Part shown: positions 1 through 9,100 of the stretch, piece by piece
Position numbering within the stretch: the stretch's first letter is position 1
Layout of the letters: the number at the start of each line of letters is the position of its first letter
Source: CAZGYE01 sp964530165
GTDB lineage: Bacteria > Planctomycetota > Planctomycetia > Planctomycetales > Planctomycetaceae
Direction: 5' to 3'
NCBI GenBank assembly: GCA_964530165.1
Contig: CAZGYE010000069.1
Span: forward strand, 1 to 21,248
DNA: 21,248 bases
Notes under the pieces: generated by a model
Seen by the model: only the letters and a program-made list of their open reading frames with translations
What the model was told of the DNA's origin: nothing
Databases searched by the model: none
Program-made: the position numbers and the translations under genes

Positions 1-2457
1 GAGGACGTTGACGCGGATGGAAACCGCCGCCGACGGGCTGGGGGCCCCAATCACCGTGTCGGTGCTGATGTCGTCGACGTAGGTCAGCAGCACCATGTTC
101 TGCGGGCCGACGGCCAGGTCGGGAAAAGCGGCATTCGCGGCCCCCGGCACCGGCGTCGAGGATATCCCTTGGCTAAAGAGAATCGGCGTTCCTACAGTCG
201 GTAGCGTACCGCCTAGTGCACTCAGAGCGGTGCTCAGCCATACGTGGGTTGTCACCCCGGAAGTGACCGTGCGTTGTGTTACGAGGGCCGTGTTGTCGGT
301 TCCCTCAATGAATACCTCGGACCCGACGAGCACGGCGCCCGGCACGTTGACGTCAAAGTTCGTGGTCGTGCCAGCCGTCGGCGCGTTCACCGTGCCCGAG
401 AGAATCGTCCCGGCCTGCGGTTGCAGAATGGCGACGTTGGCATCTTCAGTAGGGCTGGCGAGGATTGGGTTGATCGCAGCGGCAGCACCTGCACCGAGTC
501 TAGGATGAATTCCTACCCGAGTCGCACCGGCAACCGTTGTGACCGACGTGACGGTATACGGCCGATTTGCCGTCACGCCCTCGAGTGCAAAAGTGGCGCC
601 GACCGAGACGGAACCGGAGAGGGCCATGTCCAGGTTCGAGTCGGCGGCAGCCACCGTCGTTTCGGCCAGTTGACCGCCGAGCTTGTCGAAGCCGACCACT
701 TGCACCTGTCCCGCAGGGTCGACCCACGTCAGCCACGTCACGCCCTGCCCGGTGGCGATGCGGGGCGTCGTGCCGAAACCCAGATTGGCGATTTCCGTGA
801 AATTGGCCCCGTTGTCGACGCTCACTTCCAGGAGGACGTAGGGGTCGATTCCGGTGGCGTCGTTGCCGTCGCCGTCGGCGTTGTCGTTGTCGTCATTATT
901 TGCGTAGGCGACGAACAGACTGCCGTCGGAATCGTAACTTGCGGTGGGAAAATCGCCGCTAAACGTGGGTCCGGCCACCCAGTCGACGCCACCGCCCGTT
1001 TGAGGAACCAGGACGTCGTCAAAGCTGCGGTAGCTCTCCAGCGAGGCGTCAAAATTGGGCGTCGGTGTTTGGTCAAATTCAACGATCGGATTGCCGACTT
1101 CAGCGAGGACGAACACGTTGTTGGGATTCGTGGGATCGATGGCCACGGTCGAATTGAACCGGCTCGTAGTGGGCGTCGCGGCGGCATCGACCTGAATCAC
1201 GTTGCCGGCTACACCCTCGATGCGGACGACTTCGTTGTCCGAATCGCTAACGCCCAAGTTCTGCAGGAGGTCGTTGCCGTCGCCTCCTTGCAGGACGTCC
1301 GTGCCCAGGTTGCCGATCAGCGTGTCGTCACCAGCTTGGCCGGCGTTGTCTCCGAGGAGCGTGTCGGCGTTGTTGCCGCCGGAGAGCCAGTCGTTCTCCC
1401 CCTCTCCCAACAGCGAGTCGGCGCCGTCGCCTCCGAATAGCCTGTCCTCGTTGCCGCCGCCCAGCAGCGTGTCGCCGCCGGCGCCGCCGCTCAGCGTATC
1501 GCGGCCGCTTTCTCCTTCCAGAAAGTCGTCTCCTGAGTCGCCTGCCAAAGCATCTCGCCCCGACCCGCCACGGATCGAGTCGTCTCCGCTCCCGCCGACC
1601 ACGACGTCGTTGCCGTTGCCGGCACTGATCGTATCGGCCCCGTCCCCGCCGTCAATGTGGTCCGCGCCGGCGTTGCCGTTGAGTTGATCGTCGCCGTCTC
1701 TGCCAAACAGCGTATCCTCGTCATCTCCGCCGTTGAGCAGGTCATTGAACTCGCTGCCGATGATGTTATCCGCGTTCTCCTTGCCGTCGACGGCAATCGC
1801 GTTCAGGTTGGTGACCGCGTCGAGCCCAATGGCCCCAAAGTTGTTCCTAGTCACCGCCTCGATGTTGATGCGATTCAAACCGCTGTTTCCGCTCACGTCG
1901 ATGCTGTCCACCTCGGAGGCCAGCGCCCTGACGGCGTCGTTGATGTTGCCGTCGGCGAGCGTTTTTGGATTGCCGTCCACGAAGAAGTTCAGCGTGTTGT
2001 TGCCGATGTCGACCGAGTTGGTTAACGTCTGCGGATCGACCAGGATCGAATAGGCCGTGCCGTCGACGAAGTCCTGGTAATTCGGATCGCTCAGGTTCGT
2101 GGGATCTGTCAGCGGGGTGAGCGGCCTGGCCAGATTCAAGTTCTCGCGGGTGAGAATCTCGACCAGTCCCGATCCATCGCTCGCCACCCGGACAACGATC
2201 TCGTCGTCGCTGGTGTTCCCGTCTGCGCCGATTTCGTTCGTCTTGACGTCCAGGGCGCCGGTAAAGGTCGCCGTCGTGAAGTCGTAACTAACGACTACGC
2301 TCAACAAGGTGCGGTCTTCGAGCGTTTCGACGTGTGCGGGTGTCGCCTTCGCATGCCGTTTGCAGGCGAAAGCCCGCCTCATGCCATTTCTTGCCGACCG
2401 CCGAGAGTTGGCACGGCGCATCAGATTCAGCGTTCGTAGCCAGTCATTGAACAACAT
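1..2457 (-). CDS. Giant LEDR-motif RTX/sialidase-like repeat protein, C-terminus outside window
   Basis: An open frame runs from an ATG at 2457 to base 1 without a stop, giving at least 819 residues; the 3' end lies outside the window. The start has a GGGAGG ribosome binding site 8 nt upstream (2466-2471). The N-terminus is short and basic and carries LEDRTLLS at residues 46-53, a motif seen near the N-terminus of very large exported planctomycete proteins. Residues about 233-400 are RTX-like glycine/aspartate nonapeptides (GGDGADTI, GGAGGDTL and similar) that should bind calcium. Beyond this comes a beta-rich region with phrases such as DPTNPNNVFVLAEVG and SVDNGANFTEIANLG, which resemble BNR/sialidase-like beta-propeller text. 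It is a paralogue of the upstream giant gene: the same motif sits at the same residue numbers, followed by matching VEILTRE and DPNYQDFV segments. Role inferred: extracellular or cell-surface structural/adhesive protein. Catalytic function is not evident. Confidence 0.9.
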   Translation of the reverse strand, partial: MLFNDWLRTLNLMRRANSRRSARNGMRRAFACKRHAKATPAHVETLEDRTLLSVVVSYDFTTATFTGALDVKTNEIGADGNTSDDEIVVRVASDGSGLVEILTRENLNLARPLTPLTDPTNLSDPNYQDFVDGTAYSILVDPQTLTNSVDIGNNTLNFFVDGNPKTLADGNINDAVRALASEVDSIDVSGNSGLNRINIEAVTRNNFGAIGLDAVTNLNAIAVDGKENADNIIGSEFNDLLNGGDDEDTLFGRDGDDQLNGNAGADHIDGGDGADTISAGNGNDVVVGGSGDDSIRGGSGRDALAGDSGDDFLEGESGRDTLSGGAGGDTLLGGGNEDRLFGGDGADSLLGEGENDWLSGGNNADTLLGDNAGQAGDDTLIGNLGTDVLQGGDGNDLLQNLGVSDSDNEVVRIEGVAGNVIQVDAAATPTTSRFNSTVAIDPTNPNNVFVLAEVGNPIVEFDQTPTPNFDASLESYRSFDDVLVPQTGGGVDWVAGPTFSGDFPTASYDSDGSLFVAYANNDDNDNADGDGNDATGIDPYVLLEVSVDNGANFTEIANLGFGTTPRIATGQGVTWLTWVDPAGQVQVVGFDKLGGQLAETTVAAADSNLDMALSGSVSVGATFALEGVTANRPYTVTSVTTVAGATRVGIHPRLGAGAAAAINPILASPTEDANVAILQPQAGTILSGTVNAPTAGTTTNFDVNVPGAVLVGSEVFIEGTDNTALVTQRTVTSGVTTHVWLSTALSALGGTLPTVGTPILFSQGISSTPVPGAANAAFPDLAVGPQNMVLLTYVDDISTDTVIGAPSPSAAVSIRVNVL

Positions 2458-2465
2458 GGGTATAG

Positions 2466-2471
2466 CCTCCC
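2466..2471 (-). promoter_or_regulatory. Ribosome binding site of the downstream giant gene
   Basis: On the minus strand GGGAGG precedes the ATG at 2457 with an 8-nt spacer. It fixes the start that puts LEDRTLLS at residue 46. Confidence 0.75.
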
Positions 2472-2477
2472 AAGTCA

Positions 2478-2488
2478 AAGGAACTAGT
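2478..2488 (-). promoter_or_regulatory. Conserved upstream 11-mer, copy 1
   Basis: AAGGAACTAGT (plus-strand reading) lies 21 nt upstream of the ATG at 2457. The same 11-mer occurs 24 nt upstream of the GTG of the paralogous gene (11126-11136). In both places it is exactly 134 bp from a longer conserved block. It may be a promoter, leader or operator element; which one is not determined. Confidence 0.5.
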
Positions 2489-2622
2489 ACGGCATCCGCC
2501 TACGAGTGGACCGTCTGTCTGAACCGTAGTCATCAACAAGAATGGGTCCTCGTGTGGTGCCCGGTGTAGCTCTCCTAGTGCTGCTGGAATCAGTCCCTGA
2601 ATAGACCAAGAATGGTTCCACA

Positions 2623-2677
2623 GGGCCAGATCGACAATAGCTCCCTGGAACCAAAATGGGCCTAGTGCGCGATCTAC
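2623..2677 (-). promoter_or_regulatory. Conserved upstream block shared by the two giant genes, copy 1
   Basis: The first 34 bp (2623-2656) match 11271-11304 at 31 of 34 positions, and a GCGATCTAC follows at the same distance in both (2669-2677 and 11317-11325). The block begins 166 bp upstream of the ATG; the other copy begins 169 bp upstream of its GTG. Between this block and the gene the sequences have diverged much more, so the conservation suggests a regulatory element and not just recent duplication. The rest of 2458-3018 holds no gene I can support, but it contains six CTAG tetranucleotides between 2484 and 2801. Confidence 0.55.
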
Positions 2678-3018
2678 CCTCCGCCCTCAGGAACTAGAGA
2701 GGTGTAGCTCCTTGAGCCTAGATCGTTGGAGACAGCCCGTAAGACATAAGTACAAGTACGGACCACACTTGGACTCGACGGAGATCTAATCGGAGACCTA
2801 GATCACTGCAGGACTACTGTCACTGTGGCGAAAAAAACTTGAAATCGGCAGGATCGGAGCCGTTTCATTCGGCTCCGGCGGCCGCGCGACCCGTAGATCC
2901 TGGATCCACGCGGTCCGAGGGGCGCGCCGATCGACTCGACGACCGGATCGGGAGCTACTGAGATTCACTCGCGAACCAGACCGGTCCGGTGCGGCGCGAA
3001 GACGTCGGGGCGCAGGGG

Positions 3019-3069
3019 AAAACCCCCGCAGAGCAGAAGACGTTGATGCTTCCGAATGCTCTGCGGGGG
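3019..3069 (-). terminator. Rho-independent terminator of the 2658-aa giant gene
   Basis: A perfect 13-bp GC-rich stem (CCCCCGCAGAGCA at 3023-3035 against TGCTCTGCGGGGG at 3057-3069) encloses a 21-nt loop that can itself pair GAAG with CTTC. In the minus-strand transcript the stem is followed by UUUU (3022-3019). It begins 56 nt after the stop codon at 3126, so it should end transcription before the second giant gene, which then needs its own promoter. Confidence 0.85.
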
Positions 3070-3125
3070 CTGGGTTCGGCGGGACGCGACACCCCCAGTC
3101 GGCGCCGCCGTTCCCATCCACCGGC

Positions 3126-6100
3126 TCACACTCTGTCAATCCATTCGAAACCGACTACGCTGGCATTGAAGAGCTGTTCCAAGCCACCCGCCGGTATGTC
3201 ACCGAGAACGCCGGGATCAACATTCAGCGTGTTCGTGCCGTCGCCGCCGTCGACGGAATCACTGTTGTCGGTGTCCGGCGGCTCAGCCCCGGAGTCCCCG
3301 TCAGCGATGGTGTCATCGCCGTCGTTCCCCAGCATGGTATCTGACTGGCCGAAGCCGCTTCCGCCGGCTGCGCTGCCAATCAGACTATCGCGGCCGACGC
3401 CACCCAGGAGCAGGTCGTTACCCGCACCTCCGATCAACGTGTCGTTGCCTTGGCGACCGGAGAGGCCGTCGTTGCCGTTGCCACCGATCAGACAATCGGA
3501 TCCACCACCGCCGTTGAGAGTATCGGCATCGTCGCCGCCGTCCAGCGTGTCGGCGGCCCCGCCGCCGGAGAGGACGTCGCTGCCGGCGCCGCCCTCGAGC
3601 GTGTCTTTAGCTCGCCCGCCGAACAGCGTGTCGGCCCCGTTGTCAGTGCTGCCGCCGACGAGACTGTCTCGCTGGTTGCCGCCTTTGAGCAGGTCGTTCC
3701 CATTCCCGCCGTCGAGGGTGTCGCGGCTGTCGCCGCCGTTGAGAGTGTCGTGGCCGTCGCCGCCGAACAGCTCGTCCTGGCCAATGTCGCCGTATAGCTT
3801 GTCGTCGCCGTTGTCACCGAACAGGCAATCGTTGTTAAGCTCACCGTACAGCGTGTCATTGTGATTCCCGCCGCGAAGCGTGTCGCCGCCGGCGCTACCA
3901 AACAGCCGGTCTTTCCCGTCGTCGCCTAGGAGGCTGTCGCCGCCGAGGCCGCCGACGAGCGTGTCGTTGCCCGTGCCGCCGACGAGAGTGTCGGCATCGT
4001 CGCCGCCGTCCAAGCTGTCACGGCCGGCTTGGCCTCTCAGCGTGTCCTGACCATCATCGCCTTCCAGCGTGTCTTGTCCGTCGCCCCCTTCGAGGCTGTC
4101 GGCCCCGTTGCCGGCAATGAGAACGTCGTCGCCGCCGAGACCGAACAGATTGTCATTGCCGACGCCTCCGTCCAGGGTATCCCGGCCGGGGCCGCCGGTG
4201 ATGTTATCGTTGCCGGCGCCGCCGTCCACGATCAAGACCACTTGTGCGTTGCCCATCGTGGACGCGTCGAACGTGTCGTTGTCCGTCCCCAGGTCGACGG
4301 TCATCAGTTGCAGCGACTGCACGGTGGTTAGCGGATTGATCGTCACGTTATCGGCCCCGTCGCCGGTGCGGATCACCAGTTGATCCGTGGAGACAGCCGA
4401 GGCGGTCGCCGCCCCGTGCGTGACGGTCAACTGTGTTCCAGAATCGTCGACGACAACGTTGTCCGCGTTCCCGGCTGGAAGCACGACTCGCAAGATATTG
4501 TAGCCGTCGCCGCCGTCGATCTGGTCATTCCCGTCGTTCGCGCCGGCCCAGAGAAAGAGGTCGGGGCCTGTGTGCAGAAGGGCGTTGAAGTCGTTGTCGT
4601 TTTGATCGACGTCGCCGAAAATCGTGTCGGCCTGCGCGTCACCGGCGCCGCCGTTGATTGTGTCGCGGCCGGCGCCGCCGACGATCAAATCGTTGCCGTC
4701 CCCGCCGTCGATACTGTCGTGGTCGTCGCTGCCCACGTCGGGATCGGCGACGTGACTGCCGTAGATCGTATCGGCATTGGGGCCGCCGAGGAGCGTGTCG
4801 CTGCCTCGGCCGCCGTAGATCAGGTCATTGCCGTCGATGGCGGTGCCGTCGTCGCCGTCGATCAAATCGTTGCCCAGTCCGCCGAACAGCGTATCGTCGC
4901 CCGATCCGCCGACCAGTGTGTCAGCACCGAACGTCAACGTGTCGACGTCTGTGGGATTGTTGACGCCGACGAGCGCCCCGGACCCATCGAGGATGTCGCC
5001 GGTGGTGGGATCACGGAGGAAGAAGAAGGGACCGACGTCGTCACCCAGCAGCAGGTCGTTGCCGGCGCCGCCGCCGAGTATGTCGCCCCTGGTGAACGCG
5101 GAGCCGAGCCGGGGATATCTGGGCAAAGCGACCACTCCGTTGGCGCCGCCGTAGAGGCGATCGTTATTGTCGCCCCCTCTCAGCGTGTCTTCGCCGCCGC
5201 CGCCCATCAGGGTATCGTTGCCGGCGTTGCCGAACATGGACTCGTCGCCGTTGGTGCCCACCAGCAGGTCGTTGCCGGCGCCGCCCATCATCGTGTCCCC
5301 CTGGTGGGTGATAAGGAACTGCGTGGTGCGCAACTGGAACGTGGGATTGAGCGATTCGTCCGTATCCACGTCCGGGTAGCCGTCGGCGTCGCTGTCGATC
5401 ACGGGAAAGACGCTGTTGTCGACCCAGGCGACGTGCAGCCGACCGTCGTGGAACGCCAGCCCCATGTAGTCCTCAAACCCGGCCTGTCCGATCCGCGTGT
5501 CACGCACGACTGGCTCGCGCCAGGCGTTCGCTGGTGCTGGTACTGGCGTTGTTTCCAAATCGATGTTTGGCAAATAGGCCAATTGCCCTTCGGGCAGCAC
5601 CTCGATGAGGAACCGCCGTGTGCTGCCGGTCGCAATGAGGCTTGTCACACTGATGTCCGCATCCGTCAACGGCCCCGGCGGCGATGTCAAGCTGCCACTG
5701 GCGTTAATCAGCGCGTTTTCGATGAACTGCGCATTAGAATTCCGGTTGATGGTGAAATTGAACGCGTCGCCGGCCTGGTTGTTCAACGTCATTCGCAACG
5801 TCACGTTGGCTGTCACGCTGTCCAGATCAAGCTCCCACGCGTCGGTGACGCCGCGGATGTGCGACGGATGCTCGTTGTCGTCCGAGTCGTCGATCGTGTT
5901 GTTGGTGTTCAGATCGCTGACGCGGAAATTGGCGATCGGCTTGGGATTGGTCGCGCCGGTGAAGATCAGCGTGCCCCAGACCTGGGCGTCGTCGTTGGCA
6001 CGATTCGGTATCGTCGAAAAGGCCTGGTTGGTGTTGCCCGGCCGGGCAATGTTGCCCTCGTCGCGGCGGGTGTCGTACCAGGTGGCCGCCACCGCCCCGG

Positions 6101-9100
6101 TCGTCTGATCCAGGGCCAACTGCGGCAGAAATTGGCTGTTCAAGGGCAGCACTTGGTTGGGGTCGTTCCCGTCGTCGTTGAGCGTCGTTTTCACCCAAGT
6201 GGTTGCAGCCAGGCTGGGACTTGGGTTCGTACCGGGGTCGAACGCGGCCGCGGTCAGGTCGTCGGTTGCTTGCAGTATGATGTCGGTGTCGAAGGGTTCG
6301 GCCAGGTTGGGCGCATCGGTATACACCAGGTACGCGTGGCGGTTGAACGTTCCGCCGGAGCGGTCCCAAACGATGTGCGGCTGGGCGTTGACGCCCGCGG
6401 TCGTGGTGCCCGTGGTCGTGGGGCGCTGTGCCAAGTCCGTGGGTCCTGTCTGGTCTACGGGCACTTCGCCCTGGGCCGGTATGCGATGGTTCACGCCCAC
6501 CTGCGTGCTGAAACTGACGGCGGCGCCGAAATCGGTGAAATCGTTCAGCCCCTGCGTGTTCACATGCACGTTGACATTGAACGGTGCTGCAGGCACCACG
6601 TAGGTCACTAAGGCCATGCCGGACGGACCGACGGCGATGTCGGGAAACTGCCCGCCGTTGCTGTTCGGAGAGTCTACTGGTACTGCCGCGGGGAAGGCGC
6701 CCAGTGTGTAAGAAATGGAGTCCGGATTGCCGAAAGTGTCGTCGCTTCGGGTCAGCGTCGCGGCCGTCACCATGATCCTGTTGGGCGGCGCCGTCTCCCG
6801 GTAGGCGACCCAGACGGCGATCGTGTCCGGCGAGAGGATGCCGCGCGAATCGAGCGATTCGCTGATCACCGCAGCATCAATGGCGGGCTGGTCGCCGGCT
6901 CCGATCTGGATCGGCGTCCCGAAATTCGCGCCTGCGTCGGTGCTGCGGGCCACTGTGATGTTGATGTTCCCCAGCAGGTCGCGGTCTTCGTAGGCGATCA
7001 ACAGATTCGAACGCCATGCGACGTCACCCAGGGCGCTGCCCTGGTTGACCAACACCAGGTTTTCTGGGTTAGCGGGCGTCGGGCTCGTGTCAAATTGATT
7101 GGCCACAAAGGCATCCAGGTCGCCGTCGCCGTCCATGTCGCCTAACGCCACACCCGTGCTCCGCCTGTTGCCCAGCGACTGGCCGCTGTCGAAAAACGAT
7201 CCCGGCGTTCCACCCTGAGAACCGCCCGCGTTGATCCAGACCCGGTTTACTGCACGAGAGTAGGAAGGCGAACCGGTATTGGTGCTGCGGTTGGCGACGA
7301 AGGCGTCCAGGTCGCCGTCGCCGTCCACGTCGCCTAACGCAACGCCCTCGCTGGAAGCGGTGCCCAGTGTCTGACCGCTATCGAGGAACGTCCCTTCCGT
7401 CCCAAATTGTATGCCGCCCTGGTTGAGATACACCCGGTTGTTGGTGTTGGTCGAATTGGCCACGAAGGCGTCCACGTCGCCGTCGCCGTCCAGGTCGCCT
7501 AATTTCACGCCCTGGCTGTTTCGGGCGCCCGGCAACGCGACGCTGGGGATGACGGTGAAATCGCCGCTGCCGTCATTCGTCCACACGCGGTTGGCTTGGT
7601 TGGAATTGGCGACAAAGGCGTCCAGGTCGCCGTCGCCGTCGAGGTCCGCTAGCGCCACGTCCTGGCTGTTGAATGTGCCCAGCGTCTGGCCACTGTCGGC
7701 AAACACGCCGGCGCCGTTATTCGTCCACACCCGGTTGGCTTGGCCCGTGTTGGCGACAAAGGCGTCCAGGTCGCCGTCGCCGTCGAGGTCCGCTAGCGCC
7801 ACGTCCTGGCTGTTGAATGTGCCCAGCGTCTGGCCACTGTCGGCAAACACGCCGGCGCCGTTATTCGTCCACACCCGGTTGGCTTGGCCCGTGTTGGCGA
7901 CAAAGGCGTCCAGATCGCCGTCGCCGTCGAAGTCGCCTAACGCCACGGCTTGGCTGGTGAAGGTGCCCAGCGTTTGGCCACTGTCGACGAACGTCCCTTC
8001 CGTCCCGTTTTGCGAGAAGCCCTGGTTGATCCACACCCGGTTGGCCTGGTTGTTGGCGTTGGCCACAAAGGCATCCAGGTCGCCGTCTCTGTCCAGGTCG
8101 CCTAACGCCACGCCCTGGCTCCAGAAGCTGCCCAGCCTCTGGGCAGGGTTGTCATTGAACGTACCGGGATTTCCGGGGGCATTCAGAGCGCCGCCGCTGG
8201 GGGCCCAGACCGCCGCCGGCCTGTTTTGGGGACGCAGCACCGATACGTCTGTCCAGTCACTTGGCGCCCAGGTCACCCCTTGATCGCTGCTGTGACGCAA
8301 CAGGGCGCCCATGTCGGCGGCCACGTCGGCGATGGCGAATAGCTGATCTGGGTTGTCCGGATTGATGACGATCGACGGGTTGATGAGGCTCTCGTTGTCT
8401 GTCGGCGCAAAGGCAACAAGATTGCCGCGGGTGATCCGCGCGTCGTTCGGAACCGCCGGCGTGAAGGTGATCCGCGTGCCCCCGAATGCAGAAGCGGCAG
8501 TGTTGGTCACAAAATGCAGCAGGTTCGAACCCTCGACCAAGAACGGCGTCCCGATCGGAATATCGATCGCCGGGGTGATGTTCATCGCGGTTTGCCGGTT
8601 GAACACCTGGTCGAATCCGTTTCCATTGGGATCAACCGAGAAATCGAGGTTGTTGTTGGCAAAGTCGATCGTGTTGAGGACGCCGACGCCGATGTCCTGC
8701 GTGATTCTGCCACCTCCAGCGAGGTCCATCCGCCGCGGCAGCAACGGCTCGATCAGCTGAAACGTTCGAGTCACCTCTTCGATCGGCAGAGGACGCAGCT
8801 CCACGCCGTCTCTGTCCAGGTCGGCGACACCCAGGTTGCCCTCCACGCCGGAGGGAGTCTGGAATTGCGTGGCGGGCGTGAATTGCGTGACTTCCGGCGG
8901 GTCGACCAGCCCGTCGATCTTGATGCCGTTTCGCTGGCCGAGGGAAGTGTTGGGAGTGTTGTTGAGACTGGCGAACTGGACCTGTTCGGGAGGTACTATT
9001 ATTGGGTCTGTCACGTCAGCAAGGTTTCGTTCCCCGGGGACGAAGAAGCTCACCCTGCCCCCTCCGGCCAGCGTCAGCGTCCTGGGATCGATTGAGACCC

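Noticed and set aside
244..1440. A 398-codon open frame on the plus strand
   Set aside because: Antisense to the partial giant gene, with the same reverse-complement composition artefact and no ribosome binding site of note.
2989..3864. A Pro/Ser-rich 291-codon open frame on the plus strand
   Set aside because: SPPPLRVS-type repeats are the shadow of RTX codons on the other strand. Its beginning also overlaps the terminator hairpin.
4380..6611. A 743-codon open frame on the plus strand
   Set aside because: It is antisense to the RTX/sialidase-like part of the giant gene. Its Val/Ala-rich text (AVAAVDQIVA) is the reverse complement of GGC-GAC repeats, and it has no family resemblance.
7411..8283. 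A repeat-rich 290-codon plus-strand frame (ATKASRSPSPS repeats)
   Set aside because: It is the antisense reading of the VCBS repeat array, so its repeats are inherited from that array.
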